The notes under the pieces were generated by a model. The model worked only from the letters and a program-made list of their open reading frames with translations, was not told where the DNA came from and searched no databases. DNA of 64,000 bases from Flaccisagitta enflata. Lineage: Eukaryota; Chaetognatha; Sagittoidea; Aphragmophora. Made by a program: the position numbers and the translations under genes. Shown here one piece after another: positions 54,291 to 64,000 of the stretch (position 1 is its first letter; the number at the start of each line of letters is the position of its first letter). The DNA is taken from positions 682,001 through 746,000 of the forward strand of contig OZ231126.1 in NCBI GenBank assembly GCA_965153355.1. Reading direction: 5' to 3'.

Positions 54291-54787
54291 CACGCACATG
54301 GCTGAGTAACAACCTTCTTTATAACAACGTTGAGGCTCAAAATGTCAAAAAAAATAAGAACATTTCTAGCAACATCGTCGGCCTCAGAAAATTAAAAATA
54401 TAACAACATATGAGCCTCAAGTCCAACCATTAACAACTTTTCTCTTAGATTTGATATAGTTTCCGTTGCATCTAATTTTAACATGCGGCGGTTTCATAGA
54501 AGAGATGGCTTTTCTACTGTATTTTAGTTATAACAATATTTTGTTCTTGATTTTGAATGGTTGATCTTCTTTATATCATTCCTACCCTAGATCCCTGTCA
54601 TTCCAGAGAAGGCAGCGAAAGGAATGATGGTACAGACATCCTAATCAATCATTATAATTAATATTAGAAAATTGATGAGAAAGAAATAACAACAGTTTAG
54701 CAACGGTTTGAGCCTCATATCGTCTTTCAAATAACAACATTGAGCCTCAGAAAAAAAAAAACCCGTTGTTACTCAGCCAAGTGCGTG
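54291..54787. mobile_element. TA-flanked MITE with GCTGAGTAACAAC ends
   Basis: CACGCACATGGCTGAGTAAC at the left and GTTACTCAGCCAAGTGCGTG at the right are inverted, with TA on both sides. 497 bp, AT-rich, with subterminal GAGGCTCA / TGAGCCTC motifs. Non-coding. Confidence 0.85.
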
Positions 54788-55000
54788 TATTCTTCGACTT
54801 TTCCTAATTGATAACTACTAAACCAAAACTAGTATAAAGACAAGGACAAGAGCCTTAGGAGCCCGTTGTCGTTTAATTCGAACCATTCATAATTAAATGT
54901 AGTGCCGACAGAACGGACGCATGCATAATTGCATATTGCATGAACAAATCAAAATAAAACGAAAAAAAAAGAACACGTAGACGGAGACATCTGCGTTCAC

Positions 55001-55232
55001 CTCGCATTTGAAGCAAATTCTCCTTTTCTTCGCTCTCAAAGTCCAAAAGGCTTTTGTCGTCGTCATCGACGTCGTTTTTGCTGAAGTTGCTGCTGTTGTT
55101 GTTATTGCTGTAGTCACCATCGTCGTCGCCGTCGTCGCATTTCTGCTCGGGATTTTCGTTTGTTTGAAGGAAAGAGTTTGTTTTTTCCATTTTCGATTCG
55201 TTGTCAATTTTTTTTGCGGTTTTGCGGTGCAT
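55001..55232 (-). CDS. Candidate first coding exon: acidic cytosolic-type N-terminus
   Basis: Minus strand. ATG at 55232 opens 77 codons (MHRKTAKKIDNESKMEKTN..) with a Cys-Asp-Asp-Gly acidic run, an Asn-Ser run, then DVDDDDKSLLDFESEEKENL and LQMR. The donor GCGAG|GTGAAC leaves phase 1. No signal peptide. Phase 1 fits either the exon at 43567 or the transmembrane exon at 42201. With the latter the product would be a type II membrane protein carrying the MACPF-like domain outside. The low-complexity composition makes a chance frame possible. Confidence 0.4.
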
Positions 55233-55449
55233 CACATTTTTAAAGCGTGAAAATTAAAAGATTTGTTTTGAAAGCGTACACGTATATCATCTCACAGTGA
55301 AATCATCGTTATTGTTGACTCATTTGCTATGTCCCACTGACAATGGAGCTATTTTGCACTAAGCGAATAAAACAGCCGCTTATCTTTCAAGGAGCACTTA
55401 CAAGACTCGAAAACCCGCTCTGTCAGTCCGTCGGTCTGTCAATCAGGTC

Positions 55450-55526
55450 ATACATACAATGATACATACATACATACATACATACATACATACATACATA
55501 CATACATACATACATACATACATACA
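55450..55526. repeat. (CATA)n microsatellite
   Basis: About 19 CATA units. Confidence 0.97.
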
Positions 55527-55690
55527 TTTGGGTTAGACTCAGAATGGATGTTTGCTAAGTTAGTTTTGCTAAATGGAAAACTAGGAGTGATGCGCGTAGT
55601 AACTAGTCAGTAAGGGCTCACAAGGCCCTCTTCCATATCATTTAGTTTGGGTATAGTCAGGGATATTGTTCCAACTGTCATAACATTTAC
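55527..55690 (+). repeat. Dispersed repeat L, uninterrupted copy
   Basis: AGGAGTGATGCGCGTAGTAA, CACAAGGCCCTCTTCC, TATAGTCAGGGATATTGTTC match 3328-4390 with the hAT-type element removed. This gives the empty-site structure. Confidence 0.75.
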
Positions 55691-56005
55691 CATACATTTT
55701 GAATTTTCTGGTGGTCTTTGCATTACAGCTTATGCTCAATTATCCTCGCGGAATAGAGCGACGGATTGAAAGGTGGGACGAGAACTCACGAACTATGCCG
55801 AGACAAATGCGATCGTAGAGACGTAAAGAAGAGAGAAAGAGACAGAGAGCGACAGACAGACGGATGGTTTGGATTTTCATCGGGTGGATCTTCTTGGACG
55901 AACTTTATTCTATGGCGTTTTGATTACAGTAGGAGGAGGGAATGAAATGTAATTCATAATCTCTCTACGTTGACAAAACGATTGGTTTGTAATAATATAT
56001 AAATT

Positions 56006-56229
56006 AACAAGTACCCCGGGGGTACAACGATGCGTCCACATGCGGCTTAGCTTGTTAAGAATGATGCAATATTGCATCAACCTTGTGGAATGATGCAATA
56101 ATCTGAGATATTTCTAAGATTCTTTGAATTTTCATCATTCTCAACTCCATCACCATGGACCAACCGACCAACCAACGGACGGACGGACGGACAAAGCCTC
56201 TTATAGAGATGCGTGGACGCATCTAAAAA
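56006..56229 (+). mobile_element. HPE-C element, complete
   Basis: AACAAGTACCCCGGGGGTAC, CGATGCGTCCACATGCGGCT, TGATGCAATATTGCATCA, ACCAACGGACGGACGGACGG, AAAGCCTCTTATAG, hairpin AGATGCG-TGGA-CGCATCT, AAAAA. 224 bp. Confidence 0.88.
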
Positions 56230-57356
56230 TGAATTAATAAATTGTATCGGAAATCGATACCTAGCCATTTCCAACAATTGCGGCTTTTTGAACACAAAAA
56301 GTGGATCGATAGACCTGCATCGCCAGCACCTGCCCAAATTCTCTTCGCTGTATCATCACTGCCCCTGCTCACTCGAACGAAACTTAGAGAACCGTTTATC
56401 TGACCTTTTTGGGCAGCGGCCCCAAAGGGCCGATGTCCTGTAGAACACGGGTGAATTTCCATACATCTGCACGTCCTTCCTTCCTTCCGTATATACCCCC
56501 AGGGCTTTCTGAGGCCTGAAATCAGCCCTCATGGGCCTTAAATCTACCTTGCCAGGCCAGTAATCAGCCCTTCCTGACCCCATATCAGACCTCTCAAATC
56601 TAAATCCAAAATCAGCTCTTCCCTGGCTGAAATTGATCCTTACAGACCTGAAATCAGTCCAAACAGGCCCTAACTCATCCCTTACAAGCCTGATATTTAC
56701 CCTCTTAGAATTAGGGCCTAATCAAGATCACTGAAGCCTGAAATCAGATACAGTGGAACCCCGCCTCCATAACAAGTTGTCATTAACAACGCCTTTAAAG
56801 GTGCCCCGCCTTTAAAGGACAAGATACTTAAATCTCAAACTTATTCAGGCTTTTGTTAAGTTGAAATGCCCTTGCTTAACAGCCCCTGTTTTAACAGTGA
56901 CTTGCCTTTATAGGTCAACATTTTTGGGCCCTTCAATTAGTGTCCCCTTTAATAAAGGTCTTTTTTTTTCATTTGATAAAAAAATGAAATAATAACAAGA
57001 TATTGAATAATAAAGGTACACTCAAAAAAAAAATTTTCAGGTATAACTTTGTCTAATAAATTAGATCTAGTGGGGCGCTTATTATACTTGGGCCCCAATT
57101 TTTTTCCAATTATACGGAATTATACTGAAATTATACTGAATTATATAAAATTATACAAAGTTATACAGCCCTGGAGGGTCAGATTTACCAAAATTATACA
57201 GTATTATATTTGCGCAATATAACAGTTAGACAAAGTCTTATGCATATAATAATTATATTTTTAGGTATAACAATTATATTTGATTTATATAATGATTATA
57301 TTGCCCCCCTCATTTGCATAATGTCGTTTTACCTGATATCTTGCTTTTGTGATTTT

Positions 57357-57462
57357 CTATAAAGTTCTCATCAAAAGTGAGAACTTTTATAGATTCAGAC
57401 TAAGCATCTATAGCTTAAGTCTTTCCCTATAAAGTTCGCATTAAAAATGCGAACATTTATAG
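57357..57462. repeat. Two tandem stem-loops with a compensatory stem change
   Basis: Hairpin 1 (57357-57392) pairs TATAAAGTTCTCA with TGAGAACTTTTATA. Hairpin 2 (57427-57462) pairs TATAAAGTTCGCAT with ATGCGAACATTTATA. Both are followed by GACTAAGCAT. The period is 70 bp. Confidence 0.8.
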
Positions 57463-57582
57463 AACAAGACTAAGCATACAGAGCAAATCTGTCTATAGCT
57501 ATTGGCAGATCGTCGTGGATTATACTGGGCCAGATAGCGTACTTATAGATTTTTTCTATTTTTTATATTCAACATTTTGAAC

Positions 57583-57584
<2 letters not shown>

Positions 57585-57623
<39 letters not shown>

Positions 57624-57662
57624 CTACATATGTTGGATAAATCATAAGATAATCATAAGAAC

Positions 57663-57695
<33 letters not shown>

Positions 57696-57722
57696 CTACA
57701 TATGTTGGATAAATCATAAGAT
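57585..57722. repeat. Tandem duplication containing (TA)n tracts
   Basis: GAACTGCATATATATA..TAACTACATATGTTGGATAA occurs twice, with (TA) tracts of different length. Confidence 0.9.
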
Positions 57723-59100
57723 AACATCATTGAGCTAATTCCCTATGTCAACTTAACATGTGTATAAAGTTTCATTATAAACTTTAAAGGAAAGGGCAAG
57801 ATATTAGGCAAAATGTTCTGAGCAACTTTATGCAAATGATATATATATGATATAACAGTTATATTCTGAAAAACTTTTACCGACCGCCCGGCCCAAAAAA
57901 AATTTCAGTTTCATCAATAAAACTGTTATGTTTGAGGAAACTTTAACTTTGTAAAAAAAGCCATTTTTTTTCAGTCTTTTTCGCCAATATAATAAATATA
58001 TAATTGAAAAACTTTTTTTTTTCTCGGAGGCATTTTTTTATGTTTTTTGCCAATTATAATAGTTATATATGTACACGATTTTTTCGATTTTTGAAAAAAA
58101 GATATTTTTCTCTCGACACATGCACTGCAAGCCAACCTGAAACTTTCCCAGTGGTAAAAAAGGCCGCACAACCTTTTAAGAGGAAACTAGTGGTCGTGTT
58201 GTTTGTGTAATTGTTATATTTTTTGTTAATGTGCTTTTTATAATCGGAAAGAATAGATTTATCGACTCCAATAACCTCCTCTATGTCATTCCCGTTGTTG
58301 CTATGTTTCTGCGTTTTTTTTTTTCGATGTTTTCGGAAGTGCCGGTATAATTCTGTATAATTTCGCTGAAAATCGCCTTGGGGATGAATGTAATAATTAT
58401 ATAAAATCGCAAGTATAATAAGCGCCCCATTAGATATAATTTTCATGATAATTATTAGATTTCGAATTTTTTTTTTTGAGTGTACTATGATAACAATTGT
58501 TTGCAAAGAAAATTATCAAAAATAAGCACTATGAATTGTATGTAAAATTTCTTTTTAATATTTTTTCATAAAAAATACAACATTTTTTCATAATCTTTTA
58601 TGTCATGATGATAAAACAATGACAATCAAGTTTTAATGGTCAAAAATATCCAGCCCTTTCAAGACCATTATCCCGAGGTCCCGCTGTATCTCAAGCATAA
58701 TCAGCCATCTCAGACCCCCTTACTTCTTCCCCGGACATATGGAAATTCACCACTGTGTTCTTCAGGACATCAGTCTTTTAAGGCCGCTGCCCTGTCCTCA
58801 CGTCACCTCACGACCTCATCACCCCAAGCAGGGCAACGGGTACCGCTGACCATGTGTGATCCATGGATAACTTGTTAATCGATGTTGCAATGATGATCTT
58901 TTTCTTAAACTTCGCTCATCTTACCCCCCCCCCCCACCAAACTGAACCTTCAGCTGGTCACCAATCACTCATTTTATCCGATCGGTCTTTCTTGTTAGTC
59001 GCGGAAAAGCGACACAAAAAATCACTTTTCGGTTGGTAGGTCGGTCAGTGTTATAACTATTTTCCGTGATTTTTATCTTCTGCCCACCTATGTAAAATCT

Positions 59101-59123
59101 GTCTCTATGTCTGTCTGTCTCTA

Positions 59124-59170
<47 letters not shown>

Positions 59171-59176
59171 GTGTGT

Positions 59177-59268
<92 letters not shown>
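59101..59268. repeat. (CTGT)n then (CT)n microsatellite
   Basis: CTGTCTGT for about 70 bp, then GTGTGTGT, then pure CT for about 90 bp. Confidence 0.97.
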
Positions 59269-59271
<3 letters not shown>

Positions 59272-60210
59272 ATTCAGTTTACACTTATTTTTTTTTTATA
59301 AGCACCTCGTTTATAAGCACGCCCAGCCTCAGATATTGGGAAAATTTAAGCACATTGCTGAGCACGCTCCAGGCTGAGATTTTCAATTTGAAAAAAAAAA
59401 ATTTGGGTAAATTTTGAAAAATATACTAATTTCTAGATGTTTTTTATTGGAATTTTACAAAAGCCAATAGAAACTTTGATAGAAATTGTAATTATTTATA
59501 ATATCAATCTATCAGTATATTCAGGATTTTGATACTAATAGATATAATTCAATTTTTAATGATATTTAAGAATATTTTTGGTAAGATAAGAATTTATTGC
59601 TGCATCAAGGACCACCAAAAAAGAAGTAATATATCATGATATTAAATGATATAAAAAGTCTAAAAACTGTTTATATCAAATCAAGATACTAGTCTCATCT
59701 CATATATAAAATTAAGACAACATCAGTGAATGATACTGTATATTTTTTCATATAAAATACAGTGGAATCCCACCTTAGTGGCACCTCTATTTAAGGGATA
59801 TCCCTATTTAAGAGACAACACTTTCTGGTCCCAAATTTTTTCAGGTTTTTCCAATGTTAAAAAACCTCTATTTAAGGAATCTCCATTTAAGGGATATTCG
59901 GATTTAAGAAACAAGTTTTTGAAAATATCCCTTATATCAGGGGAAATTTTTGGGAAAATTTTATGGATTTTGCAAAAAAAGTCTTGATTTTGAGACAATT
60001 TTCAAGAAACAAGAAAAAAATTATTGCAAAATGATGAAATGTACCATGAATATCCTGCAATGAACTTATTTATTCATTGTTGATAAACATACTTAAAGCA
60101 AAAGGATGTGGTTACACTATGAATTTGGTAATCCTTACTAATTAATTGAAATTTGGTAATCCTTACTAACTAATTGAAAATCTTTAACAAAACACAAGGA
60201 AACTTTAACA

Positions 60211-60786
60211 GACATTTGCGCCAGTGCGCTACTTGCCCTAGCAGTTACAAGGGCTACTTTTCTCCCTTCATATTAAGTAGAAACTTAAACTTCATCTGCA
60301 CTTTTCTATAGGTGCAAATGCGCTAATGCGCTAATGCGCTAGGAAATGCGCTATGTAATGCGCTAATGTGATTCCCCTAGCCATTTACTGCGCCTAATTT
60401 CTGAAAACAGTATCAGCATTTTCAAGAGCTTTAACTTTTTGGAGAAGTCGAGACTCAAAGGCAATGAATCTAGTCTTTAGTAAGCAGAGAGAAGCATGGT
60501 TGTGTATGTCTGTCAGTGCTAGTCTTTTTCTGTCATTTTTTGTTATGAATCTTTTCTGTCTTTTTTTGCAATTATGTCTCTTTTTACATTTTTTTCTCTC
60601 TGTAAGACCTCAAAGCTGTAATTCTGTTTTTGTATTTGTCTGTAAGTCTGTCTGTCTGTATGTCTGTGCCTCTCTGTCTGAAATCAGAATATGTGTGTTT
60701 GTCTGTCTGCTTGCTTTTCTCTCTCTTTAGTTCTTTCTTTTTTTTTCTTTTTTTTTCCATCTTTTTTTACCTTTCTTTCTTTTTTT

Positions 60787-60874
<88 letters not shown>

Positions 60875-60953
60875 TTCTTTCTTTCTTTCTTTCTTTTTCT
60901 TTCTCTCTTTCTCTCTTTCTCTCTTTCTCTCTTTCTCTTTCTCTCTTTCTCTC

Positions 60954-61029
<76 letters not shown>

Positions 61030-61338
61030 TCTCCCTTTAGCTCTCACGCATGCACAAACACACACTCATACACGCATAAACTGACACAAGCGCACTCCTA
61101 TGAGCTTGTTCAACTCAGTCCATGAAGTCTTAACCCTTAAAAAAATGTTTCTACTGTTCTGGGGCAGAGAGCAACCAGGAAATGAACTTGGGCTAATGCG
61201 CTTATGTCTTGGTGCGCGAATGCGCTAAGAAAACTAACTGCGCCTAAGATAGCATGTTTGCAAAAGCCAGAATGTAACTAGGGCAATGAGGCCAGAAACA
61301 CACCAGCGCTGGTGAAGGAGGCCCCTAGCGCAAATGTC
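60211..61338. mobile_element. Possible third-level insertion with GACATTTGCGC ends
   Basis: GACATTTGCGCCAGTGCGC at the left and its partial inverse GCGCAAATGTC at the right. AATGCGCTAATGCGCTA motifs near both ends (60317-60365, 61192-61230). The interior is mostly CTTT/CT microsatellite. Target duplication not identified. Confidence 0.5.
60775..61035. repeat. (CTTT)n to (CT)n compound microsatellite
   Basis: CTTT units grade into CTCTTT and then pure CT. Confidence 0.97.
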
Positions 61339-61688
61339 CATTGCGCCAATGGGGGAAGTTTCTTTGTGCAAAATGATGAATTCAATTTAAGAGATTTCGG
61401 ATTTAAGAGACAAAAATAGTCAGTCCCTAAAAATCCCTTAAACCGAGGTCCCACTGTACATTCATTACGTACTGTATTATATACTATAATTGATTCTATA
61501 CTATAAACACTCTGCATTACTGTTTTCTATACCCTACTGTATACTTTGTTCTAGACTGAATAGGATAATTACTTACTGATAATTGATAAGCACGCATTTA
61601 AGCACATTTCAGCCTCGAAAATGAGATTTTGCTAAGCACGCTCAGCCTCAGCCGAAAAATTAGCGTGCTTATAAAAAAAAAAAGTGTA

Positions 61689-62110
61689 TTTCTTTTTCTT
61701 ACCCTTCCTCATTCATTTTATAAATTTTTTTTTCTAGCTTTTTGTTTCTTTCGATTTGATGTGTATAAGTGGAAGCGGCAGCTTTCAGCGCTTCCACTAC
61801 CATTGCCCTCGGTTTTAATTCCACTTTCGCTTCCATTGAATCTTTAATATCCACTTCCGCTTGCGTTTCGACTTCCATAAAGATTCAGAAATGCGCTTCC
61901 GATTCCACTCCTTGAAATCAAGACCTGCCTCTCGTTCTCACGGCGAATTTCCTTGCATTCAACCTCGTCGATGCCCCGATTTAGCGAAAATCCTGTCCTC
62001 TCTTGATCTCACCATCTAAGAAGTGTCTTTGGCACCCCCAAACGACAACGTTTTTGGTAAAGAGGTGGTGATGAGAGTGTGATTTGGAGGTGATAGATAC
62101 CTATCAGTAG
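61689..62110. other. No gene recognised
   Basis: 61770-61905 is a degenerate CGCTTCCA-type repeat. The remainder is unremarkable. Confidence 0.4.
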
Positions 62111-62300
62111 CGCATACGCAACTCTACAACCCGCTTCGTCCGTTGATCTATTGGTTCGTAGGTCCATCGATCGATCTTTACTTTTCTTACTTTTTTTTTA
62201 TGCGTTTACATTACTGTTCCTGCCCAAAGGCATGGTGAACCTTTTTTATCACTGCCCCAGCGTAACAACGCGCGACTTGGGTAGCCGTATATCCTCAAAA
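62111..62300 (-). mobile_element. HPE-A element, degraded
   Basis: AGTAGCGCATACGCAACTCT, ACAACCCGCTTCGTCCG, then CTGTTCCTGCCCAAAGGC and the reverse 5-prime end CGACTTGGGTAGCCGTATAT. Confidence 0.55.
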
Positions 62301-62462
62301 ATCTTACAACTGGATGAGATCATGAGAACCGTTTCCTTTTGAAACTTCAGCGTGGCGCTCAATGATGCATTTGCAAAGAGAGTTGACTAACCCACTTCGG
62401 TAAAACAGAAGAGAGAGATGAGAGGAGTTCGGTGGGAAGACTCGTCGTCGTTGTTGTTGTGG

Positions 62463-62519
62463 TCACAGCAACAAACAGCACACCCGTTTACCAAGATATT
62501 AGTCACTTATGTAAACAAG

Positions 62520-62611
<92 letters not shown>

Positions 62612-62641
62612 ATTGTTGTTGTTGTTGTTGTTGTTGATGTT

Positions 62642-62711
<70 letters not shown>

Positions 62712-62862
62712 TTATTGACTTGTTTCTGAGGTTGTTGTTGCTTTTATTATCGACATAGATTTAGCCTTAGACCCCTTAGTAAAATTTTTTTAGATGTGTC
62801 CTACAAGAGGAACAAACAGCACACCCGTTTACCATTATATTAGTCACTTATGTAAACAAGTC

Positions 62863-62949
<87 letters not shown>

Positions 62950-62990
62950 ATTGTTGTCGTTGTTAATGTTGTTGTTGTGGTTTGTAGTTG
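62463..62990. repeat. Duplicated segment with (GTT)n arrays
   Basis: A 55-bp segment (AACAAACAGCACACCCGTTT, ATTAGTCACTTATGTAAACA AGT) occurs at 62470 and 62811. Each copy is followed directly by a (GTT)n array (62519-62710 and 62862-62950). Confidence 0.92.
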
Positions 62991-63070
62991 TTGGTGTTGT
63001 TTTCTTTTTTTTATTCTAAAAAGAAATGTAAGCTTGGACATGGAACTTTATGAGCGGCTTTGTCTTTCCG

Positions 63071-63577
63071 TTTTTAGTCGCGTGCACGCGACTCTACAAC
63101 CTGCTCTGTCCGTCCGTCTGTCTGTCTGTCGGTCGGTCGGTCGCTCACACTTTGCTTTTTTTCACCGCCCCTGCCCACCCGCACTACGTGTGCCAGAGTG
63201 CCGAAAACGGGCAAAACTGCCTTTCCCCTGACGATCATCTGATTCCTTTGCAGAAGTCCTTTTGAATGAGCCCTTGCGCGACTTTCAATTTGATCGGGAA
63301 CCATGGTTAGGATGAGGCTAAAGTTTACATTAAATTAACATTGGAATCAATATTTCTATTGTGCAAATTTTGTCGCTACCTTTAGGTTTCTATGGAAACT
63401 TCAGGGTCACCCTAACGATGGTTCCCGATCGATTTGAATGTCGCGCAATGGCTCATTTTACAGCATTTGAGCAAAGGAAACGGGTTTTTGTCAGGGCAAA
63501 GCCAATTTTGGCCAATTGCGGCACTCTGGCATGCGAAACCCGCATGCGACAAAGGTAGCCGTGTATCCGGCCTTGTT
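63071..63577 (-). mobile_element. HPE-A element interrupted by a palindromic MITE
   Basis: Hairpin AGTCGCG-TGCA-CGCGACT at 63076-63093, CTACAACCTGCTCTGTCCG, GGTCGGTCGGTC, CACCGCCCCTGCCCACCCGC. Then, after the insertion, ACAAAGGTAGCCGTGTATCC and GGCCTTGTT. Confidence 0.85.
63182..63537. mobile_element. Palindromic MITE with about 125-bp arms
   Basis: Left arm TGCCAGAGTGCCG, GAATGAGCCCTTGCGCGAC, GATCGGGAACCATGGTTAGG. The right arm is the inverse (CCTAACGATGGTTCCCGATC, GTCGCGCAATGGCTCATT, CGGCACTCTGGCA). It is flanked by ACCCGCA at 63175-63181 and 63538-63544, a perfect 7-bp direct repeat. Confidence 0.82.
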
Positions 63578-64000
63578 CCTCTTACGATCCGTCCATTGAT
63601 CAGTTCGGGACATTTTCCCACGCCACTTTTCGATCGGTCTGTTGCTTAGTCTATCGGTCGGTCCGTCACCCGGCCAGATTTTTCAATTCAGTTTTTTTTT
63701 TCAATACCTTTTTTCGAATACTAATCGATTTAATACGCGATTTTAGGCTTTCATGAGTTCTTATTTCGACCTCGGAGCACTAATTAATACAATCTGGCCT
63801 GACTGAAATCACAATCCATGTCAGTACTTTATGATGAAGACGTTTCACACCTATCTATCCCGCATCTATATTCAAAAATAAAATCAAGAATCATTCCTTT
63901 ACGAATGAACAAAAAATTAATTTTGACGGTATTTCAAAGGGTCAAATCCGGGTGAAATGCTTTGTGTCCTGATTCGTCGAGGACTCAATGAGTCGAAGTC
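63578..64000. other. No gene recognised
   Basis: A CGGTCGGTCCGTCAC stretch near 63654-63669 may be part of another HPE copy. The rest is AT-rich. Confidence 0.4.

Larger units (their letters stand above)
57019..58482. mobile_element. TA-flanked Tc1-like element, third nesting level
   Basis: Left CACTCAAAAAAAAAATTTTC and right TTTTTTTTTTTGAGTG are inverted, with TA at both edges (57017-57018, 58483-58484). Further inside, GGGGCGCTTATTATACTTG pairs with AAGTATAATAAGCGCCCC. 1464 bp, very AT-rich, no recognised transposase. Confidence 0.85.
56751..58686. mobile_element. TA-flanked pogo/Tigger-like element nested in HPE-D
   Basis: Left CAGTGGAACCCCGCC, right GAGGTCCCGCTG, TA at both edges (56749-56750 and 58687-58688). 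The subterminal TTTAAAGGTGCCCCGCCTTT palindromes are typical of this kind of element. It is itself split by the element at 57019-58482. No transposase ORF visible. Confidence 0.8.
56406..58876 (-). mobile_element. HPE-D element hosting two further nested elements
   Basis: Left part 56406-56748 (TTTTTGGGCAGCGGCCCC, GTAGAACACGGGTGAATTTC, 21-bp GGCCTGAAATCAGCCC repeats). Right part 58689-58876 (GGACATATGGAAATTCACCA, AGGCCGCTGCCCTG, GGGTACCGCTGACCATGTGT, ending AACTTGTT). The middle is occupied by the TA-flanked element at 56751-58686. Confidence 0.85.
59760..61456. mobile_element. TA-flanked pogo/Tigger-like element nested in the Tc1-like element
   Basis: Left CAGTGGAATCCCACCTTAG and right CTTAAACCGAGGTCCCACTG, TA at both edges. 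The subterminal ATTTAAGGGATATCCC and ATTTAAGAGAC motifs recur in both ends. Same family type as 56751-58686. Confidence 0.82.
59282..61686. mobile_element. TA-flanked Tc1-like element hosting a nested element
   Basis: Left CACTTATTTTTTTTTTATAA GCAC and right GTGCTTATAAAAAAAAAAAG TG are inverted, with TA at both edges (59280-59281, 61687-61688). Subterminal AAGCACGC and CAGCCTCAG motifs are repeated in both arms. No transposase recognised. Confidence 0.85.

Overview
This window is a stretch of an intron-rich, repeat-saturated animal genome. Coding sequence occurs as short exons (50-250 nt) bounded by GT..AG with matching phases. The recognisable proteins are metazoan: a secreted astacin metalloprotease with ShK-like cysteine modules, an MACPF-like protein, a BEL/Pao retroelement and a non-LTR reverse transcriptase. 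Together with many TA-flanked and hAT-type DNA elements and very long microsatellites, this points to a marine-type invertebrate. Nothing in the sequence lets me name the species. No rRNA, tRNA or CRISPR array was recognised. A 10-N assembly gap sits at 24643-24652.

Plus strand, 8.1-23.1 kb: one astacin-family gene reconstructed exon by exon. It has a signal peptide (8117), three propeptide exons (12364, 13888, 14123), the zinc-site exon HELGHALGFAHEQN (16332), the Met-turn exon SIMHY (17606), the catalytic C-terminal exon (18774), a Cys-rich exon with an ShK-like module (19170) and a second ShK-like exon (22961). All phases agree, except that about 75 residues of the N-terminal catalytic half have no visible exon between 14207 and 16331. 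Introns are packed with repeats. Two splice junctions are themselves tandemly duplicated: the acceptor of the zinc-site exon (66 bp, four copies) and the donor of the last exon (58 bp, about 2.5 copies).

Minus strand, 38.8-55.2 kb: phase-compatible exons of an MACPF-like gene (43567, 40578, 39151, 38804), a possible alternative exon encoding a transmembrane helix (42201), a candidate acidic 5-prime coding exon (55001), and a separate small two-exon gene for a putative membrane protein (48694 and 47985).

32.1-35.8 kb is a decayed BEL/Pao element (gag zinc knuckles, protease, RT, start of RNase H) with an in-frame stop, a mutated RT active site and a 595-bp insertion. 26.07-26.9 kb is the C-terminal half of a non-LTR RT, truncated by a repeat element.

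The dominant feature of the window is a superfamily of non-autonomous elements, more than 35 copies, that I call HPE (hairpin-ended elements; a working label). HPE-A, B and C begin AACAAG, carry a variable, often minisatellite core and a (GGACCGAC)n tract, and end in a 14-bp-stem palindrome followed by TAAAAA. The stem covaries between subfamilies (AGTCGCG/CGCGACT, AGTTGCG/CGCAACT, AGATGCG/CGCATCT). HPE-D and HPE-E share the GGACGGACG tract and A-run end but carry long inverted repeats around GGCCGCTGCCC and the tag GGGTACCGCTGACCAT. They occur in introns, nested in each other, in tandem and next to splice sites. They resemble Helitron/HINE-type or retroposed elements, but their class is not settled here. 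Strand is given as + when the hairpin/A-run end is on the right.
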